From assembly GCA_033002965.1 (NCBI GenBank), contig JAURVB010012336.1:1-64000 (forward strand): 64,000 nucleotides of DNA, in the 5' to 3' direction. Position numbers and translations under genes: made by a program. Numbering within the stretch: position 1 is the stretch's first letter; every line of letters begins with the position of its first letter. Source of the DNA: Piper betle (taxonomy: Eukaryota > Streptophyta > Magnoliopsida > Piperales > Piperaceae). A model generated the notes under the pieces. The model searched no databases and was not told the DNA's origin. It saw nothing but the letters and a program-made list of their open reading frames with translations. Positions 45,215 through 56,830 of the stretch are shown piece by piece.

Positions 45215-45660
45215 TCATAACATTGTTATGTCATTCTTCTCAGTGGCCAAAGAAACAAACGGATCTACCTTGGTAGACAATGGGTAAAGTGTGCCCACCG
45301 CCTTCCCCTTGATCACTACCAATTCTCCCTTGCTGATCTTCCACTGATTGTTTTCGAATGTGATCCTATAGCCCTCTTGGTCCAGCTTGTTAATAGATAT
45401 AAGATTCTTCTTCAATTCAGGTATATACCTGACCTCCTTGAGAATAAGTTTACCTTCATCATGCATCTTCAAATGAATTACTCCCTTACCTTCAATTTTG
45501 CACTTCTGACCATTGCCAATAGTTACGTATCCCAACTCACTCTTGACAAAATCACAAAACCATTCTTTGTGAGAAGTACAATGAAATGAAGCACCTGAAT
45601 CAATATACCATGTATCTATGTTGTAATCATCATGAATAGATAAACAAAATTTCTTTTCGT
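45215..45660 (-). pseudogene. Copia 3 protease and pre-integrase
   Basis: The protease active site TWYIDSGASFHCTS lies at about 45610-45570, just before the open frame 45535-45215. That frame reads GYVTIGNGQKCKIEGKG, VRYIPELKKNLISINKL and GTLYPLS. This is the normal protease to GAG-pre-integrase order. The pre-integrase histidines are partly lost near 45215. Confidence 0.85.
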
Positions 45661-45689
45661 GACCATCAACAACATTAGCTACATTCTTG

Positions 45690-46440
45690 ACTCGCTCGGG
45701 ACAATCCTTCTTTACATGTCCTTCCTTGTCACAAATCCAACAAGTAGGCTTACCCTTGAATTTTCCTTTAGATTTAGAGCATCCTCAGTTCTTAGGACCT
45801 CTACTTTGACCTCTTCCTCTTTCTTTGCCCTTGCTTTTGTCCACCGACAAAGCTGTGCCCGAGATGGACGGTGTGCTATCTACCATGCTCCTCTTCATCA
45901 TCTCCTGATTCAAGATTGCACCTAGCACTTCATCAAACTTTAGTTGTTCTTTTGATGCATTACTTATAGAAGTAATTACCGTATCCCAACTCTCTGGCAA
46001 AGAACACATGAACATTAAAGATTTAATATCTTCACTAAAGGTCATCTCCACAAATTCAAGTTGTGCCCAAATTTTATTGAAATCATTCAAATGATTAGCA
46101 ATAGATTTACCTTTAGGCATCCTTAAAGAGACAAGCTTCCTCAACAAAAATAACCTATTAGAGGCTAATGACTTCTCATAAACACTAGCTAATGCCTCCA
46201 TCAACCCTTTGACTGTTGTTTGTTTGGAGACATTAAACGCTACCAACTATGTTAAACACGATAGAACGATACCTAAGGCTTGCCTATCCAACAAGGCCCA
46301 CTCCTCGGCTGACATCGCTTCTGGCTTGGTACCTACAAGCGGTTGATGTAGTTGCTTCTTGTATAGATGATCCTCAATCTGCATCCTCCACCATTGATAA
46401 TTTGTTCTATCAAATTACTTAATTTTCCCAGTCTTGGAAG
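45690..46440 (-). pseudogene. Copia 3 gag
   Basis: The N-terminal part, TNYQWWRMQIEDHLYKKQ (about 46420-46365) and LDRQALGI, is typical of copia gag. A stop then separates it from the open frame 46246-45785 (LRMPKGKSIANHLNDFNKIW, UBN2-type gag core). A second stop lies after GRGQSRGPKN (45785). The zinc knuckle CWICDKEGHVKKDC follows (about 45745-45705). Gag packs the RNA, and two stops block its translation here. Confidence 0.85.
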
Positions 46441-47877
46441 TGTCCACCACTACTCTCACTCAAATCAAGATCCAATTTAATGAGACCCAAAGTTCTCACA
46501 GATAGTGCCAATTGTTGAGAAAAATCCTCTAAGTTGGAGATCAACAACAGCGAATGGGAAAATAATTCCTGAGAAACAAAATAAAATAAAACCAAAAGAA
46601 AAGAGATTTACCGTGGAAAACAATCATTCTATCCAGAGTCAAAAACCACAGGATAACAAAGAACAATTTACTACTTCAACCAAAAATTATAATCATCAAA
46701 CATATAGAGATGTATAAGAAGATTACTCACCCAACATATACTATTGAGATTACAAGATTTTTCTCTCTGTCAATACTCCGTATAAGAGTAAACTCGTGAA
46801 TAATATTTTCCCCTTTTCTTTATCTCTATATTCTCTCTCTTTTCTCTCTTTTTGTTTATTCTCATCCTATCTTTCTTTCCTCAGCTTGTCTTGTTTTTAG
46901 AATGAGGGAAATGAAGCTCAATTTATAGAGAAGCTTTGAGACCGTTCATCTTCCATGGAAAAATAAACAGACACCTCTGTCGGTATTTCGAGATTCCTTT
47001 AGTATTCCACGTGTGACAATGGGCTACATATCATTAATATAATTGCGCATATTAACATTGTTGTCCATAATAAAGTAAATAAAAATACATACTTTTAAGA
47101 TCTAATAGTTGTTTTCTATCACAATATCATATTCGTAAGAGTAAAATCTTATCTCGATGAGCATTGTTATAGACATTTGTCGCTTACTAATAAATTGGGG
47201 TTTTACCACAAAATAATATCCCTACCTTGGAATAATGAAACGCGTGAATCCTTAGAGTTTATCTAATAAACTCAATTCGAACTATAAGTCTCATATATTG
47301 ATTCACCATGATATGAAACATCTCATACTGATGTTTATAAAAATATAAGGAGTAGATGAACACACCTTATTTTATAAGTTTACATGTCAAAGCCCTTTAG
47401 CAGTTTAATATAAATATCGTGTTCTAGCATGTCGTGAAGAATCGTTAATTAATCATCTAAATCATGAGATTATATAAACATACTAGTGCATAGCACATAG
47501 ACATTAATGAGTCTCACAAACCAAAAATAGGCTTAAACGTAAGTCAAGTATTTCTTATGACTAATTTGTCCAAACATGTCTAGTTTATAGTTCTTCGTAA
47601 ATTCATCGATATTTAACTTTTCTTTAATACAACCTTACACCCAATGGAATTATTGACAAATAAGTCAAACAAAACCATAATCCATGTATAAATATAATAT
47701 TGATACAATATGAAATTTTACCAAAAAGGGAGGACAATTTGCAATATTACTAGGTGGAAGGAGAATTAAAGCTAGTTTCCAAAAAGGAAATTTTTACTAG
47801 AATGGCAAAATTTCCATTGAATTAAAATTAAATAAAATAAAAAATTAAGTAAAAAAGTAACAAAATTATTGTTTTTC

Positions 47878-49869
47878 ACTAAGGCGGGCAGGCAGCCTTG
47901 GTCGGCCACGCTTTGGCTGGTCACTTGGCGACCCTAGGCCAAGGGAAGTTGGATCTTCTTGCAACATCTTGACAGAACGGCTCTCCATTATCAAGGTCAA
48001 GAGTTTTGGGCATGGTGGAATTTGGATAAGCTCTCCTTATTTGTTGGTTATGAGCCTGCACCTCCGTATTTCTTGCAACTTGTTTTCTTTTAAAACCTTA
48101 ATCCCTGTGTTATCCACAAATGCATTGTTCTTAATCTATAAAGCCATGAGGCTCATGACACGAATAACCTCGTGCATATTCACTTTGACCATGCCCAGGT
48201 TGCACCTCATTGGAGATATATCCTCACTTTATTTTCCAGCAAGCAAGTTAGTTTTAAATCCTCAATAATTCTAAACCCTTTGCCACGAGGTTCGTCAATA
48301 TCCTCACATCCTGTTGAGAAAAATCCCCAAAATTGGAGATCAACCACAGGGAACAAAAATGATGGGAAAATAAGTCATGAGAAATAAGATAAAACAAAAC
48401 TACAAAAGAGTAGAGATTTAAGGTGGAAAACCCTCCTTCAATCGAGAGTAAAAAACCACGGGCAACAACGAACAATTCACTACTTCAACCAAAGATTACA
48501 GTCATCAAATATATGTAAAGATGTATAAGAAGATTACTCACACACCCTATACTATTGAGATTACAAGGTTTCACTCTCTCTCAATACTCCATATAAGATA
48601 AACTCATGAATATTTTTCCCTCTTCTTGTATCTTTATATCTCTCTATATCTCTCTCTATCTCTCTTGTTCATATCTTTTCTTCCGCTTGTCTTGCCTTCT
48701 GAAGCTCAATTTATAGAGAAGCTTTAAGACCCTTCAATCTCCATGGAACAATTAACAACCACCTCTGTTAATATTCCGAGATTTCTTTAGTATTCCGAGT
48801 GTGACAATGGGCTACATATCATTAATACAATTACACATATTAACACATCCATCAAACAAACCTTCACCTATCCATTGTGAACCAACCGGGACAGCTTCTA
48901 TGTTTCGCCCCTCAAGGAATAATGCACAATAGCAAAAGCATTCTCTTGCAACATCTACAAGACGATATCGTCCATGAATTTAAGATGGGAGTACAAATGT
49001 TCTTCAGTGCCACCGAGGTCCAATTTGAATATTTTAGGGTCAGCTAATCATTTCTCCAATTTAGGATAGTTTTCTTACTCCTCAAGGCTCCTCCTGTAAC
49101 ATTTATTGTCAATGGTAGGCTTCCACATTCTAGTGGTATTTGTCTTGAAATATTTTGAAGATCAAAGCTAAGAATTGCTTCGCCAAAAGGGTTTTCAAAT
49201 AATTCCCATGAATTTTTACTATTTAAGCATTTCATCATCAGTTTTCATCATGCATTTCACTACATAAACCCTGTAGACATGTTATGAACACAATTTTGCT
49301 TTTTTTCTCCTTATCAAGAGCTTGAATGCCATGTTCTTCCAAGTTCAACCTTATGACATCTACTAATAAGCTTTTTCCCCAAAGGAATATAGATGGTCTT
49401 AATTCATTCTAGGCATAGTAGTGTTTTGCATTATTATGCCCAACCTTACCATGATCCGTATTTGAATACCTATCATATTCATAGTCCTTGAAACAACAAA
49501 TCCAATAAAAATCTCATAACCTTGTACTTCCATGGAGTTGTAAAATATTACATTTAGAGGTGTTGTTTACCGGCTCATCCTAACCCACGGATACCTATGT
49601 TTTGGATGTCATCATTCTTAATAAGATCTATAATCTGGGAGAGATATACATAATTGAAGTCATGGTGGACTACAAAACCATAGGGATGGTGGTGGATGGG
49701 TCTCTGACATTGTCAAACACTCTTCCTTCACTTTGGAGGGATCTAGCACCTCCGGCATCTTTTCCATCTATTCATTAATTTCAAGCCAAACAAAACTTTG
49801 GCAATCTAAATTTTAATCCAACTTATAAAATCCTACTAAGATGCTCACTACTTCGATTTTGAGTTTTGC
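47878..49869 (-). pseudogene. CC-NBS-LRR (NLR) resistance pseudogene, copy 2
   Basis: This is the fuller of the two copies. On the minus strand it has a P-loop region (about 49570-49590), a kinase-2/RNBS-B stretch (LNLEEHGIQALDKEKKSKIV, about 49330), NSWELFENPF, and ECGSLPLTINVTGGALR (GLPL motif, about 49130). An RNBS-D-like stretch follows with EGRNIEAVP-like text near 48905. After a solo LTR (48312-48845) the winged-helix tail and MHD-like motif continue (48310-48130), and the first LRR (CPKLST-like, about 48010). Stops and frameshifts are many. Together with copy 1 it shows a former RPS-type CNL gene. It is not functional. Confidence 0.85.
48312..48845 (-). mobile_element. Solo LTR of the copia 3 family
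   Basis: It begins TGTTGAGAAAAATCC and ends ATTAACA, with the target duplication CATCC at 48307-48311 and 48846-48850. Duplication copy 1 has the uninterrupted site at about 3655-3672 ('cctcacatccatcaaac'). It arose after the segmental duplication, by insertion and LTR-LTR recombination. Confidence 0.92.
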
Positions 49870-50025
49870 TGTTGAGTTTGTCCACATCGTTCAGAGGTTG
49901 CTGATGACTTGTGTATAGGCTAATGGGAAAGCCTTATTCTTTGAGTTAGCTTTTGGATTAAGAGAGGCATGTGATACTTATTGCGAGTTTCCTTTAGTTG
50001 TTTAAAGTCCCTTTTGAGGGCCCAA
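49870..50025 (+). mobile_element. TRIM-like LTR, family 1 (partner of 4131-4299)
   Basis: It lies at the same place as the 4131 LTR in copy 1, with the same text from TGTTGAGTTTGTCC to GAGGGCCCAA. No interior or second LTR follows. The sequence jumps to DNA equal to 6215 in copy 1, with 'ccaaatgta' at the joint. One deletion removed the rest. Confidence 0.8.
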
Positions 50026-51680
50026 ATGTATAGCTTGTTGGTGATATGAACTTGGTTCATATGCAACCATGTCCAACTTGTTCCCCATAACTTTTTCTCT
50101 TTTGTCCGTTTACTTATTAACTTGTTTCATTATTTAAACCAACCAAACCTTTTGAACAAAGTCTTTTACATCTTATTTTCATTAAGAAAAATATCTTCTG
50201 TATAACATTATATTTTTCAATGGAGTATGAGTTCGGTCAAGACCAATTGTCCAAAAGAAATATCATATCAATGTGCCACGTTTTTTATTATTCTAGGTTT
50301 TACCCTGAATGTGAAAAAATCATAACTCTAAGTATAAAACTCTAATTGATGTAATTCTTCTTTTATATGATTCATTAAAGAGCCTAGTTTCATTCCTATA
50401 AATTGATGTAATTCTTCTTATTTTTGGAGTTTTGAATTTTTGAATGTGTCAGTACTCAATCTGCTAGATTTCAAAACTTTGGATTTTTTGCCAAGTGTTA
50501 TAATTATTATAAGAAAGATGGATTAAGATTTAGAAATAAAGAATAAGCACTGCATCGCACAAATTGATATCAAGCAGGTATCTTAAAATGGTATGCTCAA
50601 TTCATCAAATCTGTTCAGATGAGAGTAAGTGATATTACCTTACACATATCTGTCAACTATCTAAACCCTTGTTTCTTAGTTTAGTGTAGAAAAAACAAAA
50701 CAGAAAAAAAAACAAAGCACATTAAATTTATTGGTGTTCTTTTGAATGGTATTAATCTATCAAATCAACTTTAATTAAAATCAAGTTAGTTCAAACATAT
50801 TAAATTTATTGATGTTCTTTTGAATGGTATTAATCTATCAAATCAACTTTGAATCAAATCAAGTTAGTTCATTTTCCCAGTATTATACAATCAAATATTT
50901 TGATTTAGACAAAAAATCTATTTAAAGAATTGAGTTCCTTAGTTTTTCTTAGGAGTACTTCAAAAATATTCTTCAACATTAAATTGTTTTATTGTTTATA
51001 GAGGTCTATTAAATATTGTTTTTAAATCCACTTTCCAATTTAATAAAAGGTAACTAGATGTAAATATTCGCTATTGTTTTACAGAAATCAGAAAGGTTTG
51101 AGTCCATTCAAGTCTAACTAGGCTCAAATCAAAATAGAAATTATGCTCAATTAGGGCTAATATACTCTGAGAAAGTAGAATAAGCCGTAGCTTAAAACTG
51201 TCTACGCTCTTCACTAGTCACAATAATATTTACTTCAAACCACAAAATTATTGTACTCGCTAAAATTACACTACCATCATTAAAAGCTACCCAAAAGTTC
51301 TGAGGGCACCTGCTATCAAAATCCAAAAATTCTCATCATCTTTGATGTTTTATATATCGAGAATATGGCACATGTATGGGGTAAAAAATGCCTACTAGTG
51401 CACCCTAAGACCATCTCAAGAAGAAAGGCTACTAATCAAAAGCTTGGAGAAGGAACAACTCATTCTAGAGAGATTTCTATAAACAATGGCATACATTAGC
51501 ATAAATTAATAAGGCATTAAATCAAAATGAATTAATGCTGGATGAAAAAATGAGGACAATGTAGTTAGTTTTCGAAATTAACTTGAGAGATCTCATCCTC
51601 AAGGTTTCTTAATCTTTGATGGAAAATTGACTAAATAGCCTAAACTAAGAGTGATCCAATAGAACACTACTTAATTCGTC

Positions 51681-51685
51681 CTAAC
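51681..51685. other. Empty target site of the LARD-like insertion
   Basis: 'cctaacaacataaaac' is uninterrupted here, while copy 1 has CTAAC twice with 6,942 bases between. This directly shows that the LARD-like element was added. Confidence 0.9.
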
Positions 51686-51994
51686 AACATAAAACAATCC
51701 CTTACGTAGAGTACATCACTCTTCTCGGAAAGAAAAGATTGGTAAAGAGTCCTAACTGGAACACCTCAACTCGGTTCGATATAGAACCAAATCAAAGCTT
51801 TAAACTTTGGACAGCTACTTTTACTCACTTAAAATGGTATGCTGGCCACTAGTGGGACCTAACCACTTGAGGTGTCAATAGATGGAAGGCCACAATGGGT
51901 ATCTAAATGTGAATGAAAAACATAGAACACTCAAACCTAGGATCAAGACATCTCGGTCTAGGCTCATGCTAATAGGACAAACTACGTGCATCGG

Positions 51995-53385
51995 TCTAGA
52001 TGAAGCATCCATGTTTTTGAAGATTGATCTTTGATCTGGTTACCATCAGCCCAACATCAGAGACGAGGATGTGCAAAAGATAGCCTTTAGGACGAGATAT
52101 GGTCATTATAAGCTCCTTTTCATGCCCTTTGGCATGACGAACGCCCCCACAACGTTCGTCAATCTCATGAACAGAGTGCTTAGGCCGTATCTGGATCAGT
52201 TTGTGATTGTTTTCATTGACGACATTTTGATCTAAGTTTAGACCATTAGCACGAGATGCACTTGTGGATAGCCGTGCAGACTCTTTGAGAGTACCAGCAG
52301 TACGCCAAGCTATCCAAGTGTGAGTTTTGGCTATTTGAGGTAGTAATCCTTGGCCACGTGGTGTCATCAACAAACATATCAGTGGTCTGGCCAAAGTTGA
52401 AGTAGTTCTCAGATGTGACAAACCAAGGTTGGCATCCAAGATTCGGAGTTTCTTACATCTTGCAGGCAACTACCAACAGTTCATACAGGGTTTCTCTTCA
52501 AGAGTAGCCCCTCTCACACAATTGACTTGAAAGGAGGAATGCTTCATGTGGAATGATGCCTGCAAGCACAACTTTGAGACATTGAAGAACTAACTCACTT
52601 TAGCACCAATCCTGAGTCTCTCAGAAGGTCATGATGACTTCATGGTGTACAATGATGCTTTAGTATCAGATTTGGTTGCATGCTAATGCAAAGGGGATTA
52701 ATGGTAGCGTACACATCCCAACAGTTGAAAGTCCTTGAGCAAAATTATCCAATACACGATTTGGAGTTGGCAGCTGTGATCTTTTCTCCCAGGATTTGGT
52801 ACCACTACATGTATGGAGTGTCTTTCCAGCTCTACACTAATTAGAAGAGCTTGAAGTGCATCTCACATAGAAGAAGCTCAACAAGGTAAAGAGGTGATTG
52901 CTTGTATTCTTGGTTGACTATGACATGGAGATTGCCTACCACCCAGGTAAGGCAAATTTAGTGGAAGATGCTTTGAGTTGAAGGTGAATGTTGTGTGGAG
53001 TTAGACTTACAGGGATGGGGATTTAGAATGACAATCATAGGGCTGATGTGTCCGACAGAGAGTTGGCAGCAGTGATGGCCAGATTGGCGATCAGCCCAAT
53101 AGTGTTTGATCTGATCAGGCAAGCATAACATGGGAAAGAACATATGGACAGTTGGATGGCTCAGAGAGCACACCTTGGTTTTGCTAAAGACACTAATGGA
53201 TTTGTGCAGATGAGAGGTCGATTGTAGGTGCCAAAGTTGTCAATGCACTCGGGTATCCCGCAGCAGATTCTCCAGAAGTCGCACTATTCAAGATTCATGG
53301 TCCACCTTGGATCCGTGAAGATGTATCATGATGTTTGTGGATCATATTGGTTGCTTGGGCTGAAGAAAGACTAGCTCACCTCACA
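51995..53385 (+). pseudogene. Gypsy RT, RNase H and integrase-start remnant
   Basis: RT text resumes at the LDEASMFLKIDL block. It keeps two stops also present in the 23-kb copy, then shows the FIDD box (about 52210-52220). RNase H follows in shifting frames: SQQLKVLEQNYPIHDLELAA (about 52715-52775) and YHPGKANLVEDALS (about 52930-52980). The integrase zinc-motif start (MYHDVCGSYWLLGLKK, about 53320-53370) is the last recognisable part, and the sequence then changes to unrelated pyrimidine-rich DNA. It belongs to the same family as 21450-23405. Confidence 0.85.
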
Positions 53386-55078
53386 TATGCCCTGCGCGTA
53401 GTGCGCCTCTACGCTAGCTTCGGGTTGTGTTTTTTTAAAAAGCCCTAACCACCACCCATTTTTCTCCCCTCCCTTCTCCTCTCCTCCACGTGGGATGCCT
53501 CCCAGGCCTACTAATCCCCCTTTCCCACTCTTTTTTCTTCATTTCCCCCTCCTTTCTTCTCCTTTTACTCCCCTTTCTTTTCCCTTCTGTTCCCCTTCCT
53601 ATGGGTAAACTTTTCTATCCCTTTTCTTTGGTTGTAATGCACAAATTGCATTGTTTCATGTAGATCTTGATAGCATCATAAACATCATTCTATTTTGATC
53701 ATTTTGGTATATTATTCAACATTTTTTTGCATATTGGATCGTTGTAAAATTTTAATATTGATATAAAGTTTGCATCTTTATTGTTGTTTGGGTTGCATAT
53801 TGTGCATTTGTTGATTATGCACTGTAAAATGCTATATAAATCACCTAATCAATGTTGTAACATAAAAATATTTAAACTTTATAAATTTGGGCATCAAACT
53901 TGCCTTGGATCACATGTCAAATATTAATTAATGAAGAAACTAACGTAATAATAATTTTCATGTGTGTTTAATGTTAAAATGAACCTATCATGTGATCTTA
54001 ACTAATTTGATAGTAAAATAAATTAATTTAGTAAATGATAAAACATTTAATTAACAAAAGTCATTATTCGCACAGTTGGGTTGCGTGATTACGATATCTT
54101 AATTCTCTGTGTAGGAGCCAATTGATTCTATCCGATTCGACATCTTTTAAGTTTAAGATCACGATTTTGCCTTTGTGATTTAACCGTTGGGTTACCAACT
54201 TGGTTAGATTATTGTACTAGTAATCAGATAGTATCAAGATCCCCGAACACATTGACATCTTATAAGATCTCAATTGTGTGGGTTTAAGCTCACTTGATGT
54301 TCTTAATATATCGACATCACACTTATGATTTCAGTACATGCTTTTAACATGTTTAGCTTGTTGCACAATATCAAAATACATGTTCGCACACTTATCAAAT
54401 TAGATAATTGTGTGTATTTAACATTTGTCATACAAGATCATGTAGCAGTCCACATGGCCAGGTCGCTCGTAGTTTGGCTTACCACAGCAGGACGAGGAGC
54501 TCTTCTCGGGTCCATTAGGACTATCTTCTACTTTATATTCTATATAACTTACAAGATTTGATTTATATCGTAGAACATAGTTAGTGGAGTTTTATTCAAT
54601 CCCAATTCTAAGGATCATTTAATCGATCTTATGGGGTAATAAAACCTCAAGGATGAGATCCCTTGATGAGATTTCAAAAGCTATTAGATTGAGTGTAAAG
54701 TCACACTTAGTGCTATTCTAAATGTTTATGCCCAGACAAGTTGGATGGGATGTTAAGCGTTTAAAATATATAATATTTACCCATGTTTTTAATATGATTT
54801 TGTACTTCCCAGGTATAAACATTATTAATTAAGTAATATTTTACTTTATTTTTTAGCTAATTAATATTTTATTATATATGCTTAACTTTGATGTTTTAAT
54901 GCAAAAAAAGATGAAGAAATTAAGCTTTGGATTTGATTGGTCATGACACTTGGCGCCACCCAATGGCTATAATGTATGGTGTTCAATGGAGTCAAACAGT
55001 TGGAAATGTAAAGGGACATTATAATTAATTAGATTACGTCGATTTGTGAACACCCTCTTCGAATTCTTGTATCTCAAC
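53386..55078. other. Intergenic DNA, no supported gene
   Basis: A strongly pyrimidine-rich tract lies at 53450-53600 (CTCCC/CTTTTC runs), followed by AT-rich sequence. The tract could be a leader of a lost gene or an LTR part, but I see no frame or terminal motif. Open frame 54325-54561 is unrecognised. Confidence 0.4.
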
Positions 55079-56014
55079 CATGGTTGCATAAATTGGAATC
55101 GGAATCGGAATCGGTTTTCCAGGGAATCGGAATCGGAATCGGAATCGGTCTGAATCGGCCAAGAATCGGTTCAGTTGAATCGGTCCAAATTAATTTAATC
55201 GGTCATATATAATAATTTGACAATTTATAATATAAATATATTAAAATTGGGTATTGATGTTATTTTGATATTATTCTGTGTATTATAGTTTCTGATATTT
55301 TTAAATATTTTTTAAGATTTTTTTTAAATTATTTAGAATTAATTATTATTTTTGACTCGAGTTAGAATCGAGTCAACTTTTAATTACGAGAATGCCACTC
55401 TTACCCACGCCGCCGCCGCCGCCGCCGGCCCGGTCGGCGGCGAGTCTCGCGGCGGCGATGTCGGAGGATGTCGGCAGCCCGGTCGGACGAACAGTCCGCG
55501 GCCCGCAGCCGGCGGCGAGGCGGCCCGGAGCGGCGGCGAGTCGGCGGCGAGTCGCGGCGATTCGTGCGTCACAGCCCGATTCGGTCCGGCCACACTTCGG
55601 CGGCGACGTTGCGAGGTCGGCGGCGAGGTCGGTAGCCCGGTCGGCGGCGAGCCCGGAGTCGGGGAGCACGGCGGAGGGCGGAAACCGGGCGGCGGCGGGC
55701 GGACGAGCGGCGGCGGCGTGGGGGAGCGGGTTTGATTTTAGGTTTTTAAAATCCAAATTACCATTTTACCCATGCTTAAATAATTTAATAAAAATCATAC
55801 CTAGGGTATTTTAGTAATTTCATTAAAAAAACCGATTCCGATTTAAATCGGTCGATTCCGATTCCGATTTAAATCGGTCGGAATCGGCCGAACTCGGCCG
55901 ATTCCGAGGCCGATTCGGGGCCGACCGAGTCGGCCCCGAAATCGGATCGGCATCGCGCCGATCCGATTTAAATCGGCCGATTCCGCACGGAATCGGCCGA
56001 TTCCTGCAACAGAG
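55079..56014. mobile_element. hAT-type miniature element with GC-rich core
   Basis: The 8-bp target duplication ATCTCAAC is present at 55071-55078 and 56015-56022. Ends read CATGGTTGCA on the left and, reversed, CTCTGTTGCA on the right. Subterminal arms are arrays of GGAATC and its complement (left 55095-55200, right 55830-56010), in opposite orientation. The core 55410-55735 is extremely rich in CGGCGG-type words. It gives open frames in several phases on both strands, which I treat as composition artefacts. No transposase is seen. A perfect 9-base inverted repeat (TTGACTCGA/TCGAGTCAA) is at 55352-55376. Confidence 0.85.
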
Positions 56015-56022
56015 ATCTCAAC

Positions 56023-56830
56023 TTCTATATAAAGGGGTGGTCATTTGTTGTTGATCATATCTCATCTCTTGGCTTCAGATTGTAGTAGAAGTAGTAGTTT
56101 TAGTTTTTGTAATTTCTTTCTCTTTCGTAATAAAAGTTAGTTTCTTCTTTTTATTGTTTTACTTTATATTGTTTTCTATTTTTATTATGGAGTAGTTTTA
56201 TATTTCATTCTAGAGAAGAATGGAACTTAACATGATTTAATTGAATTTATTTCAAGCTCTTACTCTTTTATTCAATCAGATTGTTTGAATTATCATGTTC
56301 CAAATGCTAAAAATAGATTGATCACCTATTTCTTAGATCATGAGTTTTAATTAGATTTCGGGAAAAATTAATTAGATTAGTCATTGATAATTCATCATAT
56401 GACGAGTCTTTTGACTTGTTTGTCGTTGTGTCGAAAGATACACAACACCATATGCGATTGTAAGGCAATTCTTAATGCATTATTTTTTTGATTAATCAAT
56501 TATCACTGGGAGGTAGGAATTGAGTCAAAATAATAGAAGCATGAAGGAGTGGGAGCCACCATGTCATATCATTATCCTAGATCGACAATCCGAGGGAATA
56601 AAAGATAAGAGTAAGATTTGATGAAGATTAAATTGATGTTAAGGAAAATTCGACTCTAGAACGAGTTTTATAATTTTCATATTGCTTTTAATTTAAAATT
56701 ATTACATAGAATTAGTTAAGTTTCTTATTTTTGTTTTGTTCTTCATTTTATGTTCTTTAATTAATTATAGGAAATTCATCTCCCTGTGGGACGATACTTG
56801 AATTTATCATTATATTACTTGTTTTGACTA
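56023..56830 (+). promoter_or_regulatory. LTR-like promoter and end region
   Basis: 'tctatataaaggggtgg' (56024-56040) is a TATA-type promoter directly right of the hAT target duplication. The part around 56775-56795 ('atctccctgtgggacgat') resembles LTR ends of some large plant gypsy elements. Both together suggest an LTR spanning this tract. Its start was not found. Confidence 0.35.

Larger units (their letters stand above)
41924..47057 (-). mobile_element. Copia 3, full-length but inactive
   Basis: The LTRs are 41924-42464 (3', 541 bases) and 46513-47057 (5', 545 bases). On the minus strand they begin TGTTAATGTG and end TTTTTCTCAACA. A purine tract AAGTGGGAGATTG lies next to the 3' LTR. After the 5' LTR the minus strand reads TGGCACTATCTGTGAGAAC. 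This is unlike the initiator-Met primer site and resembles primer sites seen in some other plant LTR elements. Order on the minus strand is gag, protease, integrase, RT, RNase H, as in copia. Flanking 5-mers do not match. The 5' LTR and its outer flank also occur in duplication copy 1. Confidence 0.9.
46489..51992 (+). repeat. Segmental duplication, copy 2
   Basis: This is the partner of 2127-15060. Copy-specific features are the solo LTR at 48312-48845, a 550-base NLR block (about 48933-49483) and about 270 bases at 47527-47793 that are missing from copy 1. Copy 2 lacks the LARD-like element (empty site 51681-51685) and about 1.9 kb after the TRIM LTR. At 51992 it passes straight into gypsy RT that in copy 1 lies 8 kb further on. 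Confidence 0.85.

Noticed and set aside
55352..55814. Overlapping open frames of 127-140 codons on both strands
   Set aside because: The DNA is almost pure CGG-type repeat, in which stops are rare in all frames, and products are Gly/Ala/Arg runs.
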